Origin: Glossina fuscipes
Lineage: Eukaryota > Arthropoda > Insecta > Diptera > Glossinidae
Direction of reading: 5' to 3'
Length of the DNA stretch: 64,000 bases
NCBI RefSeq assembly: GCF_014805625.2
Contig: NW_023998423.1
Coordinates: 3,587,722 to 3,651,721, forward strand
How positions within the stretch are numbered: position 1 is the stretch's first letter; every line of letters begins with the position of its first letter. The translations under genes and the position numbers were made by a program. A model generated the notes under the pieces. That model searched no databases. It was given only the letters and a program-made list of their open reading frames with translations, and had not been told where the DNA came from. Shown here one piece after another: positions 23,518 to 36,100 of this stretch.

Positions 23518-24446
23518 GATACCCTACACCACTTGTGGTACAGGGTATATTACGTGAATGCGGACGTACGTAACACCCGGAATGTCTTAAGATAGACCGA
23601 CCTTTTATTGTACCGATAAAAACCTATCTGCCCGTCTGATGTCTGTCCATGTACTTTTAGGCTCAAGCTGCAGTCGCAAGATTTGAGGTATTTCGATGAA
23701 ATTTGGTATACGAACTTACTTTGACCCAAGGGCAAACACTATTCAAAATGATTCGGCTCGGTCCACTTTTTCGACCACTTCCCATATAGCGCCCTATTCT
23801 GAAAATTCGTTGAATGGGGAAAAATTGCAATATTCAAAATTTCTCGGCAAAAATGGCCAAGTAGTAGCATTACGGCATTCCAAGTTAGTGTGAAAACTTT
23901 GGATCGGCTATAGCAACTTTTCGAACCCGCTCTCCTAGGCCCGGTAATGGAAGCTTTATACTACTATGCTAGCTACAAAGGTAAAATTTCCAATATTTCG
24001 CAGAAGTAAACTGACAAAGATATCTACCTCACCAAATTTGAACGACGTAGGTCTAATTCTTGAATACCACCGCATATAAGCATTCTCATGAAACGTAAAT
24101 CCCTACATGTGACGAAAATTTGTTTATGAAAGTAATTAAACATAAAAATGAAGTAGATCCCATTGGAACTGCATGGGTCTAATTCTTGGCCTTCCTCTCA
24201 AGGCCAAGGATTCATTTTTAATATATTGTGATGATATTTTCTTGGACCCCAACATTATCACGCGTTATCACGAAAAGCCATCTCTTATATAAAGAGAAAG
24301 TCTTTCAATATTCGGGCTTTCATAAAAACTGTGGCTTTGCGTGAAAGTAATGTGTACTTTTTCGTTTTTTGAATAACTGTACTAAGCGAAGTGCTATAGG
24401 GTGTGTAGCAGTCGGCGTTGTCCGACTATAGTGTTTCTGCTTGTTT
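23518..24446 (+). mobile_element. DINE-1-like element with both ends recognisable
   Basis: The left edge has an imperfect palindrome TACCCTACACCACTTGTGGT (23520 onward) closing on ACAGGGTA. Then follow GTAACACCCGGAATGTCTTA, TTGTACCGATAAAAACC, a weak CTGCCCGTCTGATGTCTGTC core (about 23629-23648), TATTTCGATGAAATTTGGTA and CCCATATAGCGCCCTATTCT. The right edge has the hairpin AGTCGG (24410-24415) pairing with CCGACT (24422-24427), then CTATAGTGTTTCTGCTTGTT. The interior from about 23960 to 24380 may include a second, inserted sequence. Confidence 0.65.
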
Positions 24447-24449
24447 TTT

Positions 24450-25595
24450 TTTAAATTAAACCTCTGGGAAACAGGCGGACATATCTAAAAATATAAATTC
24501 ATGAAGGTTTTCTATTTTGAGTGCGTAAACACTTATTCCAACCATAAAGTCACTGAAGTCTTTAGTGAAATTGTGCTTGTATAAACCGTACTTATTAAAT
24601 AAAGTAAGATAATCTAATGGAAAATCTAAAGCTTATTATAAAGAGCATTACACAAAAGACCGCAATAATCAAAACCACAATTTATAAACAATACAACGCT
24701 AGCATGATCTATATATAAGGGAAAATAAAAACAAATTCGCAGAAAACCTGGTGACATCGTCATCAAAAGTGAATAAAACAAATAAAAGCAAAAGGGAGGA
24801 GTCTTACCTACACATACATTCTTATAATGCAATAGATGTGTTTTGTTTAGTATGCGGACGTGCGTGCATGTGTGTATGCAAGTAAGTATTAAATAAATAT
24901 GAGATGACGGATCAGTTTTTATATGCATATGAAAAAAAACAAAAATAGTGAGGAATAGAATAAAAGCTAATGAATGAATTTAAAACAAAACCGGTAAGAA
25001 ACGAATTACTTAAGTAACCAACACAAGCTGAGCCCACGTTCAAGCGTATATGTAAGAATATATAGGTAATGTAGGATAATGTAGGTACGACGTTTCTTCA
25101 GCTACTACTAGAGAATGCTGCTGAAGATATGAAAAATCCCGAAAGCAAGTCTACAACGATCAGCGAGAGATATTAAATAAATCTCATCGTATTTGCTTTG
25201 AATAATGTCGTAGCGAATTCAATGCTTCCCTAAATCATTAAAAACAAAAATAAGATGAATGTCAGTAAGTAGTTCTATTTTGCTTGGGTTTGGATCTCTT
25301 AATACCTGACATCAGCTGGTATATGATGTTGCGATGCAACAATGTAACCACGAAACATTTGTAGGCGCTATTAAAGGGCTAATTTCTCCTAACATCGAAT
25401 ACATGGAAACACATCGTAGATATGTCGAGCCACACATTTTTAGACGCTCGTTCTATTTTCACTTATGACTGCTTGATAATCGTGAGACACACTTAGTAAG
25501 ATATAGTTCACTTACGCTCCTAAGATGAATATTTTATTAAGCAAAAATTTGAAATCGAACCTAAAACTCTAAATTTAATATGCTGTGAAGGAAAG
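24450..25595. other. Intergenic stretch, no gene seen
   Basis: AT-rich, with no coding frame supported and no clear repeat signature. Confidence 0.5.
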
Positions 25596-25599
25596 AGAA

Positions 25600-25870
25600 T
25601 AGATTAAGTTTGTGTGCATGTATGCAACACCCGCAAAGAGTTGGCAAAGACCCTCCTCTTATTATACGAATCGACTCAGAAGCACTTTTCACATCGTTCT
25701 AAGGTTGTCTGTCCGTCTATCTGACTCTTTTTTTGTGTTCAACCTACAGGCCGCAAATTTTTGAGATATATTGATGAAGCTTTGGACACCGACTCTTTAC
25801 AACTGAGAACGTCTCGAATCGGATCGTCTTTTCGGTCCACCTGTTATATAAATAATAGTAGGGTTGTGTG
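25600..25870 (+). mobile_element. DINE-1-like copy (right end missing)
   Basis: AGTTTGTGTGCATGTATGCA, ACACCCGCAAAGAGTTGG, a TTATTATACGAATCGACTCA segment, the core TTGTCTGTCCGTCTATCTG (about 25706-25724), GTGTTCAACCTACAGGCCGC and TTTGAGATATATTGATGAAG, in family order. Confidence 0.6.
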
Positions 25871-26089
25871 AGACATTTAATATGGGACCGTGTCCTAATA
25901 CATTCTTTTCATTTACTTTTTATATAACAAATGTCGCAAATTTGGATATTTGTTTAATATAATATTATTATTATTATACATATTTTCTTAAAGTTACTTC
26001 AATTTGAAGATTAAAACAGTAACGCGTACGCTGATTTGACGAGAGTGAACGAGAGGAAACTTAATACCAACTGGGTTTTTCTTTTCAAA

Positions 26090-26770
26090 ATTGTGAAGTT
26101 GGAGTTTTGATGGCAATGGGGAGACATACGGACATATAGAAAGTCAGATATAATAGGCAGACTGGTTGATAAATTGGTGGAGCCGCTAACATCTCAGTAT
26201 AGTTCTAAGCTAATCAAATATTGTGATTTCCAAAGAGTGGCGGACACACTGACATACAAACACACATGCTTTTGGGCACACCCAAACGCAGACAGAAAAC
26301 CCGTCATACAGACGGATAGAAAGGCAAACTAATGGGGATGATGGAAGATAGGCAAAGGGAAAGGTAAGTAGAAGTATAAATGGGCATAAAGACATCCGGA
26401 CAGAAAGATTGATGGTTTGACAGAAATATCAACATTTAATTACATCATTTTTATTTATTGTAATTTTTCTTACATGAAACGCGCACCTGAGAGTTCGTTT
26501 TATATCACGTATAAATATAAGAAAAAAGATGCTGATCTCAAAGAGGAGAAGTACAGGCACATAATAGGGTAAAGGGAAGCGCAAAGGGATAAGCAAACAA
26601 ACTGGTGGCACACGCATAGATTGGCAGATAGAACAACAATCAATGGATCGAAGGATATTTCTTTCGCAGACCGACTGACAGGGAGATCGAAACCTAAGAG
26701 CGAAGGAGCAGATACAGGCCGACACAACAACAGATGAGTAGACGGATGGACAGACTATCTATCTAATAAT
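26090..26770 (+). repeat. GACA/GACGGA-rich degenerate tract
   Basis: Short purine-rich words (GACA, GATA, GACGGA, AGGCA) recur every 8-12 bases on the plus strand for about 680 bp, with an interruption near 26430-26520. Peptides rich in Cys-Leu-Ser from the minus strand here (for example 26429-26725) are translations of this repeat. Four similar tracts occur at 31.8, 46.0, 51.8 and 59.1 kb. Confidence 0.6.
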
Positions 26771-26774
26771 CTAA

Positions 26775-28571
26775 TCTATTAAGTAAGTCAAAAGTGTATA
26801 TCCCTTAAGCGATTTTCAATGCGGTGCAAACATTTATCAAATCTAATATACATTCAGAGCATGAAGATCCTAAGTTTGAATTAGAAGCTTATCTGCATCT
26901 ATCTACCTATGTACTATATATTTATGCTTACATGCGCAGAGAGAATGAGAATTAATTGTTGTTTCTAACTTAAGCCCACATAAATGTAATTTCATATAAG
27001 GAAATAACCACATGTTCGTTGTTTTCAGTCTGTTAAACGTGAATAATAAAGCGATAATCATGATGATGATGATGATGATGACGATCATGCGGTTAAGCAA
27101 GAGATGGCTTTTAGGGTTGGCGTTGGTTCAACTAAATCAAGTGTCAATTTCAAAGCACAATTACGTCATTGTTCTGCTTATTAAACACGACGAAACAATA
27201 CTTTTTAAAGTATTAAATTTATTTTTATTTCATTTTAAGAAACAGGCAACGCAGTCTATGTTACGATGCTCCCTACTAACCCAATGGCTCATACAAATTT
27301 ATTTGTTAAACAAACTCAATATATTTCAATAAGCAAGCAAACGAAAAGTAATTGAAAAGACGAAGGCTTTGCTCCTTTTGAGGAAATATGTGCTTAGCTT
27401 CCATATTTCATCAGATTTTTAGCCTGCGTGTAAAGTGTGACACACAGTGATCACAGACGAATCACCACAAACCGGCTGCTGCTGATGCTGATTGTCGTTT
27501 GTAGCGTATACGAATAATAGAGAGAACCGAAGCAATGGTTGTATAGCCGTGTTTCGAATGGAGAAGTAGATCTCCATCCAGTAAGCAAGAAAAATAAATA
27601 TTTTCACATATTTTCTCTTTCAAATCTTAAGATCACAATTTGAGACGAGCAAAACAATACAACAAACTTATTGCAATGCTAACACACTACACTCTACGTA
27701 TCCTCGCGAAAAACAATATTTTTTGTTTTTTTCTTGAAAAATCGCGAACAATATGGAGACAGACGTACAAATGCGTTATTTTTGATTTCAGTTTTCAGAA
27801 CTTGTTTTCAAATTTGATTTCTTCTTCTTGATTGCATTCGAGCAATCTCTTCTTCGATTCTCTTCATAAAACTAAATATTTTGAGAATAGTTGTTTTTCT
27901 TATTTTTCATACATAGCATGCGCACATATGTAAGCATACGTCATACATGCAACCTGTTGCATTCTATTTAAATCAATTATAAATTACCCGCATCAAGGTA
28001 ACCGCTAAAGATTCTTGATTGATCTTCACTCTCGTTTAATTCTTTTATTGCAATTTTGTTTTCCTGTTCACATGTATAAGTGTATCAAAGCATTTATATG
28101 CATGTGTATCGTGTGGGTTTAATTAAATTTCATTTTACGAATTAGCTTTTGTCTGCCTTTTTGCTGTTTTTTTCCTTTATACACAAAAACCCGCTTAATT
28201 TTTTGCTTTCCGATACAATTCTCTTCGAAAAAATTAAACACATTTAAAACAATCCGTAATGCACCGACTCGGAACAACAACTAAAATAAGTTGATTACAG
28301 TTTATATTTAACAGCGATCGGGAGCAGTACATACACACATCGACATACGTCGTTTAATACAACCACACAAATACAAAATACAAATTTGTGTAAGTTAAAT
28401 AAGTGGTTTATATGACAGGCTGTTTTGCCTGCATGTGTATAATATTATAGTCTTTGCAAAGTGATCATCGTTAATACTGGTATACTGTGTACGAAAAAGA
28501 AAACAAAAAAAACGAATGCAGACAATAAGCGATGTATATGTTTGTTTACATGTTGTTGGGCCTGCTAATGT

Positions 28572-28609
<38 letters not shown>

Positions 28610-29100
28610 CTAACGAAAAAACTCTCTTTGATTTGCTAATAGGAAGGCTTAGCTTTATTAGAAAACACTGTTTTTATATGTTAGACAGTCCAAGTGATAA
28701 ACGCTAGATAAGCTCAATTTTTCAAGTATGTATTTTTCACGTATGGTCACCCTTTGAGTTTTTCTTTTTTCACTTGGCATCGTTTCTCTTATGTAAAACT
28801 CACCCTTAAGTGTTAGAAATCATACCTTTACTATGCAGTCTCAAAACTGATGCATTTGGTTTTCACTTTCTCTGAGTGCTTAGTCAGATGGGTGCTTCAT
28901 GGAAATCCCACTGCAGATAATACTGCATTTCCATATCATTCAATATCAATGACCGTGCTTTGGTTTGCTCCGATTTAAGGGCAAACAAGACGACTCTCTT
29001 TCTGGCGACAACGACGGAATAATTGAACTAATCGTCGTCACTTGTATTCTTTATTTTTTAGCTAATAGATATAACACTTTGCTTTGCAAATTGCGGCCTC
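26775..29100. other. Intergenic stretch with microsatellites, no gene seen
   Basis: Holds an ATG trinucleotide run (about 27060-27081) and a GA dinucleotide run (about 28576-28603). Open frames 27012-27332 (+) and 28516-28707 (+) run through these repeats and have no other support. Confidence 0.5.
28576..28603. repeat. GA dinucleotide microsatellite
   Basis: About fourteen GA units, followed by AAGAGAC. In flies such runs can be GAGA-factor sites; nothing else here supports a regulatory role. Confidence 0.8.
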
Positions 29101-29107
29101 AGAAGAG

Positions 29108-29335
29108 ATATTATTTGACCTATTAATAGACTGATGTGTAACCAAACGAGACTCAATGTTCACCTACTCAAAATTGGCATAGTGAGTAGCTCCTCATGTA
29201 CATATGGGGTTTTGCACTCTCATGATCATATTTTATTTGTCTGTCCGAATGTGATCGCTTCTATTCGCCATTCCATGATTGCGGCTATTATGTTTTCGAA
29301 TAGATATCATATCCTGCACGTTAATATAGTTTAGG
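29108..29335 (+). pseudogene. Non-LTR retrotransposon fossil (C-terminal zinc-knuckle region)
   Basis: From about 29122 the plus frame reads RLMCNQTRLNVHLLKIGIV followed by SSSSC...HSHDHILFVCP. This has the spacing of the C-terminal segment after RNase H in I/LOA-like elements (TRLNxHLxxIGI, C, then H-x4-FxCP). The second Cys of the usual CxxC is absent. A TGA precedes it five codons upstream of the RLM segment, and no reverse transcriptase is attached, so it is a fragment. Confidence 0.45.
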
Positions 29336-29339
29336 CGCA

Positions 29340-31125
29340 AGTAACCAATGCAATGTTATTAACTTTCGTATCACAAAAATTCTAAAATATACAAGCTTTT
29401 AATCTCGCAACTTGTACTTATGATTAAACTCAGGCCCCACCAGCCGATCAAGTGAACTTAATCGGATACACTCCATAGCTTTTGTTTGGTGAGTCGCTTT
29501 AGCGCATAGAGACTTGTAGCTGTCGATAAAGGATTAATCCTTCTTCTCTAGCGAATCAAAAATTTTTCGATCTGAAAATCGTTTTGAAGTAACGTATTCA
29601 AATTACGACTTCAACGTGTATGTCAAATCAACATTTTTTTACACAAATTATGGCCATGGAACTGTTCAAACCCATTACAACCCATTCAACAACATTAAAG
29701 AAGAAGCATTTTTTGAAAATTGAAAATTTAAACCTTAAACTTTTTTCAAGGCAAAAAGAAGTTATTTAGTCGGAGCTGATATGGCATTTCGCAACAAAAC
29801 TCGAAAAAAATTTTTATCTGCCTTAAGATATACTTTAATGTACTTTAAAATTGTGGAAAACCCAAATATTGATAAACCTTTTCATTTATTTTATCTAAAT
29901 TTAACAAAAACAATTATAATTTTAACGAAGACAACTTCATTTCATCTCTGGACTCGATTGTTCTGCGATACCTATTCAGGAATGTATGTATAAATAAGTA
30001 GGATTTCATAGCATATACCTGCTCGACAAAGGTTAAACAAACCTAATATGTATCACCAAGGGGGGGATGAGCATAATTATAAGTTTTCAGCTAATTACTC
30101 ATTTACATTATACTCTTATGCAATTAATTTATTTATTTTATTTTATTCTCTTATGCAAGTAATTACTGTGTTCGCACGTTATTCCAGGCAAACCTCTGCT
30201 CTCTTATATGGAGTTTATTTCCAAAATGGCTGGTACTCTCTATTAAATCTCGTTCATATTTTTTTAAAGCATTTAACACAAGAAAAATTATTTCTGTTAC
30301 TCACACCGCTAGCGGTTAAATGATAAGAAAAATTCTTTACCAGTTTCATTCATACGCAGATACGTTTAAACATAACCTGCTTCAGCTGTTCATAAGCTTA
30401 TCGTTTAATAAATCGTCGTAAGATTAGGTTTAATAGTAAAGTGGAACAGTAATGGAGTAGTCCGTCTAGTCTGCTTTATTGAATTTATTTGGATGCTATG
30501 CGTTGAGTTCATCAGATAAATAATTACGGAAAAACAGCTTTAATTGAATCGATTATCTATTATCACCTAGCAGCGCAGCTGTTTTCATGAAGAGTGTGAT
30601 TTAGCTCTTCGCAATTATTGCAAATATATTTGCAGAATATAAGGGGAGAAACTATCTATAAAAACTTCCATTTCTTATTCGACGAAATACGAACTCTGCG
30701 CCTTGTGTGCGTCTATGTTTTCATAATAATCCCAAATCACTGAACTGTGTTATTGAATTTTATAACGGAAATGCGAAACTAGCTTAGGTTTTATGTCAAC
30801 TATAAAATGCATTTGCTATTCTAAATGCCTGGGCCACACTGTAAGCCAGCCCTTACGACGGTTCACCTACTTTCTTTCATATCCTGAAATCAACGCAGCG
30901 TACTTTAGTTCAAGCAGACTGTTCGCGACTGTTTGTAAGAAAGAACGTGAAATACTACATAAATAACTCCTCGTTCATGTTGGTATGAATTTCCAATCAA
31001 AAATGTTTTTCTTCTTTAATGAAAAACAAGTGAAAACATTATAATGGGCCTACCACTAAATCTTCTACCCCAACCTACAGGTATTCATACAACTATGTGG
31101 AATGTAGTCGGGAAAATGATCCCAC
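29340..31125. other. Intergenic stretch, no gene seen
   Basis: AT-rich; the open frames 29781-29993 and 30048-30323 (+) have low-complexity translations and no recognisable domain. Confidence 0.5.
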
Positions 31126-31129
31126 GCTA

Positions 31130-31310
31130 ACCATTTTCAATAGTATTCGTGCTTGAGCCAAAACACGTCGGTGTGTCAAATCTCATCAAAGTATCTCAGA
31201 AGTATCGCAAAAGTTGAGCACAAGAAATAAGACGGACTGACTTTCAGACAAACAGATAAGCTTAAATCGATTCAGCGACAGATTCTGAATTGATAGGCAT
31301 AATAATAAAT
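31130..31310 (-). mobile_element. DINE-1-like fragment, inverted
   Basis: The minus strand gives GATACTTTGATGAGATTTGA, a TTGTGCTCAACTTTTGCGA segment, TCTGTTTGTCTGAAAGTCAG and GTCGCTGAATCGATTTAAGC, which is the family order. Ends not defined. Confidence 0.5.
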
Positions 31311-31839
31311 CCTTCTTTTGGATATTGCACACATCTATCCAAGCTTAATATACTATTGTACCCACTTGGTGGGGTAAAGTGTAAAAAAAGAATATATATT
31401 CGATTTGGATCTGTTAATACCTATGTAAAAAAAATTTGATTGTTCATCACGATATATCAATGTATATATTGGGTAGCGTGCCTTGCACAGTGTATATTCT
31501 TTATATTTATATTTTTTATTACTTGGCAGCATTTTATAGGTATTTGTCCAAACTAGAAAAACTGGCTTCATACAGGCATATATGTTCTTTATTTGCAGCT
31601 GCTGTAGGCCGACATAACTGATTTTCAAATTTGTAGTGGCTTTGCTTTTTTTTTAGTGCAAAGACACGCCTCACGCCTTTAAACTCAAATATTGGTGGCC
31701 ATTTTGGGCAAGAGGAGAATATTGTCTGCTTAGCGACAACGGTAAGCAAGCTAACAAATAAATTATACTGATTATTGTCTTAATTACAAAAAAAAACTTT
31801 ATAGCTAAATTTTCTTTGTGTATAAAAAATTTTAAATTC

Positions 31840-32085
31840 CGTAGACGGACAGATGGAGAACAGAGTGGTAGAAAGTTTAGGTGAGAGACAGATAGACAAA
31901 CACAAGAAGAAAAGATAGACAAATAGACAACAGAAGAAGAAGGAGTGACAGGTAGACAAACAGTCGAATAGAAAATTTAGTCACGAGGCAGATGGACCAA
32001 CAGACGAGCAAACATTTTAAAAAACACACAGGCCGAGTAAAGAACAAATAATTAAAAGGACGGACAGTTAAACCTAAGCACGAAC
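31840..32085 (+). repeat. GACA/GACGGA-rich degenerate tract
   Basis: Recurrent GACAGATGGA, GATAGACAAA, GACAGGTAGACAAACAG and GGACGGACAG words on the plus strand, ending near AAACCTAAGCACGAACCAAT. Same style and strand as the tracts at 26.1, 46.0, 51.8 and 59.1 kb. Confidence 0.6.
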
Positions 32086-32089
32086 CAAT

Positions 32090-33158
32090 CGATAAAAATC
32101 CAAATCAATAGATTTTTGCAACTCTTAAGAAAAAGATTTTTTAAATTAATAACTTTTTTTTATTTCTGTTTACATTTGAGTTTGTACACAGCATTAAATA
32201 TATTTAAAACTACATTTAATTACTTTATGTACTGCATAAGTACTAAGTCGTGCAATGCATGCTTTTTCGAAAAGAAACTACAATAATTCTTCAAACGGTT
32301 AGTGATTATGCTAAACTCAGCGTTTGGTAAATGTCTGCGATAAAGGAAAGTATTACTGCACGAATACAGGGCAACTATAGTAATAATTAAATAAGTTTGA
32401 TTAAAAATAAAATAAAAACAAAACAAAAAAAAAAAAACAAGATAAAAGATAGTGAAATTTATTGTACTATTGCTTATGCATATTAGCTACAAACAAAAAT
32501 GAAATAATTTACTTATAAATATTAAATTAATTATTAAATAATTTGATTAATTCTTGAAAAAGCAAAAACTTATAGACAATTTTTTCTTAGATTAGATGAA
32601 AATGTTCTATATTTTATTCTTTAATAAAACTATATTGCTATTTGGAATTTATAGCTGTTCATCCAAAATGAAACTACTTCATATTACAAGCTACGCACGT
32701 ACATACATGCATAATATACAAAAGTATTACTAAATAGAGAAATTGTTCTAAATAACTAAAAATTGCACATTTCCGGCCAGTGACAACGGAAAAATATCAC
32801 ATTTATTATCGTATCTAGCTAATCATTATCATAATCATAAAATTTGAATCAAACCACTTAACTACTCAACATAGGTACAGACGGATAGGGAGAGGAAGCA
32901 CCTCTCTTCTTGCCCTTAATGCCTAACTAATTACGATTTTGATGCGTTTTACTTATTAAAAAATATATTTATTTATTATTAAAACTATTTAAAATTGCAC
33001 CGTTATTGCACTAAAGTATTTCTAAATGAAAACATGTATATATATATTGCAGTTACTACCCTTCGTCAACTTATATTCTTACTTTTATTCGCTTAGAAAT
33101 ATTATTTATTTACATACCTTTTATTATATTCTTGATGTTTCTCTCACTTCGGGCTCTC
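32090..33158. other. 3' flank of the shavenoid-like gene
   Basis: Very AT-rich, with no coding frame. The 3' UTR of the minus-strand gene should lie in the upper part; AATAAA hexamers on that strand occur at 33105-33110 and 33084-33089, and others further down. Confidence 0.5.
33084..33110 (-). terminator. Candidate poly(A) signals of the shavenoid-like gene
   Basis: Two AATAAA hexamers on the minus strand (33105-33110 and 33084-33089), about 50-75 bases after the stop. Further hexamers downstream could extend the UTR. Confidence 0.35.
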
Positions 33159-36100
33159 TTATCTTTCTACCGATTTTCGAATGTTTTTATATAGAACCGA
33201 ATGTGTTTCAATGCTTTCAGCTCCCGATTCCCACATATCTTCAGGATTGATCTCACCATCCGTCTCGGATGAACCGTAACTGGTAGTTGTCGGTTGTTCA
33301 TCCTCATCGGACGTGTACAGTGCGGATGATTGTTTTGCACTTCTTTGGCCATTTGAATGTATTAATGTCTTATCCGAATCACTATCGCTTGCACTATCGA
33401 TTTGTTTATGTTCTACTTCTCCACCTTCTTCCTTTTCTAATCGTTTCGATTGTTTCATATCCTCGTAGCGGTTACTATCTAATAAATTGTTTCTAACTTT
33501 ACTTATCTCTGTAATATTTGCATTATTTTCGCTTTCTTTTAAACTGTTCTCACCATCCGACTGATCTTCTATCGTCTCAACGCGGATAATTCGTTCTCGC
33601 CCGGAAAGCATTTTGAAATTGTAACGATCGTAGTAGCCACGTTTATGAGCTTCTGCCGAATCGGCGCTCATATAGCCACTGTCCATTTCTTGAATTCGCG
33701 AACCGAAACGTTGCTCGTAATAGTTTTGACTAGCCGGTGCCGAGTAGCTACTTTTGGGTGTTCCCATTCGAGCATGATCATCTATAGTGGACGATATGCC
33801 TTCATCGCGTTCCATTACATCTATTAAACTGGAAGAGTTCTTCTTCTCGTACGGTGGTGCCGGACTTTGTGTGGGACTAAACTTTGAAGCAGCCATACTT
33901 ACAAACTTCCTCCAAGCATTTTTAATATCTTTTGCTTTTTTCGGCCGGTCCTTTAAGCCCATAGCAATTTGCATGCCATGTGTTAACTGTACCGGCTCTA
34001 TCTCGCAACGGTAAACACTTTGAACATTAGCTGTCGATGTCGTGCTGGTAGTGCTGCTCGCAATCGCATTATTGCTATTAACATTACTGTTGTTAGTTGT
34101 GCTATTATTGCCACTGCTATTGGCCGTACTACGTTGTGGATATGCTATACCCACTGGTACACCGGCGTTACGATACATTTCCTTGGTGCGTTGTGATAAA
34201 CGGCTACTGCTACGGTTTGATCTTGAACTTAAGGAGACGGTGTCCAGTTTATTCACTTCCGTATCTAAGGAATTTTTAAGGTTATTATTAGCTTCCAGTT
34301 GAGAATCAGTAATTGTTGTGTTATTGCTGCCATCATCATCGTTATCATCTTCTTTATCTTGCAATTTTCGCTTATTCATCTTATACTTATTGAGGCTGTA
34401 GTCAGTGCGTAAACCATTGATATGCGTATTAAATATGGCACCATAGTCCTCATCTTTTAATTTGTTCGCTAATTGAACCTTTTCCAATTCGACGGCACAT
34501 TTATCTAAAATAATTGTATTTTCACTTTCGACTAACTTTGGGAATTTGCCTATCGTACCGCTGAACTCTGAGTTGGGCATTGTTTCAGAAATGCCGGTAA
34601 TTTCGGTGGATTCGCTATGATTGCTGAGAGTTTCATCTTCGGTGGCTGAGTACGCCATATAATTGCGCTGCGGTGAGCATCGACTTGCCTTGCTGTTCAG
34701 TGTGGTCGTGGCTGAAGTAGGTGGTGGCGGCGGTGGAAGTAACGGTGATAGGGAAGATTTTCGTTTAGTTGACGGCGTTGGTGTAGTACTGGCACTTCGT
34801 TCATAGTTAGGTGGTTCGCGAACCTTCCGATCCGCCTGCATGTCCAATTCATGTGGAATGGGGTCTTGTAAGCGAGGTTTTATTAAAGCTGCTGTAGATT
34901 CCAATTCGTTTGTTCTCGTCAAAATTCGATTAGCCTTGGGTGTGGAAATTTTGATTGTTGTTTTGTTGGGAGTTTCGTTTGATATTTCTATCAAAGGTGA
35001 TGTTGAGCCCGATTCACTTGGTCTTTGCCTGCGACTGTGCTTAGCTTCAAGTGTTAAAATACGCCCCTCGGCGTTAACACTGCCTACACTTGGTGTCGTT
35101 GATGGCAAATTCGTTAGTTTACCGCACCTACAACTGCGATCACTACTCTGCCGCGTCAACAAGGATTGGTTGGCGCTGACTTTAGTTTGTCTCATCATTT
35201 GGGCGGAGAATTGCCTTCTTAATTCCATTTGGCTTTCATAGGCCGAATCTTGGCTATTATGTCTTTCCGTTACAACGTGGCATTGTATTTTGCATATCTG
35301 TGGCTCCTCACCCGTTGCCGGTGGCGCCAATATATTGGGTAAAGAGATAGATTCGGTGAGCATAGGTTCATTTTGCATTGTTTGCTGTTGCTGGAGCTGA
35401 GATCTTGCTAAGTCTCCTGCCGACCATGCACTTACATCGCAAAAACTTTGCTTCTTCGGTTTACGATCGAGCGTGTCCGGCTCGTACTGATCGCTATCGG
35501 TGGAGCGTTCTAAATCGGAAGGTGGCTCATGTTCAACTTCTATAGTCATACTTCCGCGAAAGGGAGTATCGTATTTAATACGCGAAGCTACGTTTTTTTT
35601 GCTTACACTTGGATTTGTATTTGTCGTTGTTAGCTTTTTTCCGATACCAGTTAAAGGCTTACTTACAAGCAGGCGATCACCAAACATGGTGTGCGTTATT
35701 TCTAATTCCTCTTCCAGAGGTAATGCTGTACTTAAACTAGGACTAAGTTGCGAACTGACATCGGAAGAGGGCGACGAAGACGACTGAGAAGTAGTTTTGT
35801 GTTTGGTATTCTCTAGACGCTCTAAGCTATCTGTCTCATAGTCTACTATTAGGTACTGCGGTGACTTTCGGCGGTAAATGGGAGAATCCGGTTGATATTG
35901 TTTTAAAGATTTACGGCTCAAAGAGCTGTAATCAGGTGTAGGCACCGAGGGGCCGCTGCTTTGAGTATTATTGTAAATATCTTTAATTTTTTTTTCCATG
36001 GTACTGTCGTAATCAGGCGTAGGTATGTCCAAATGGAAACTGCCATTTGATCCGATTGTGGCTGTAAAATCACGTACAGGTGGATTTTGATCAATATGGT

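Noticed and set aside
26429..26725. Cys/Leu/Ser-rich peptides on the minus strand (also 26210-26395, 46281-46478, 51817-52005 and 52155-52409)
   Set aside because: They are translations of GACA-rich tracts, with no domain and no splice partners.
28516..28707. Frame with a repeated Glu-Arg run
   Set aside because: It is the translation of the GA microsatellite.
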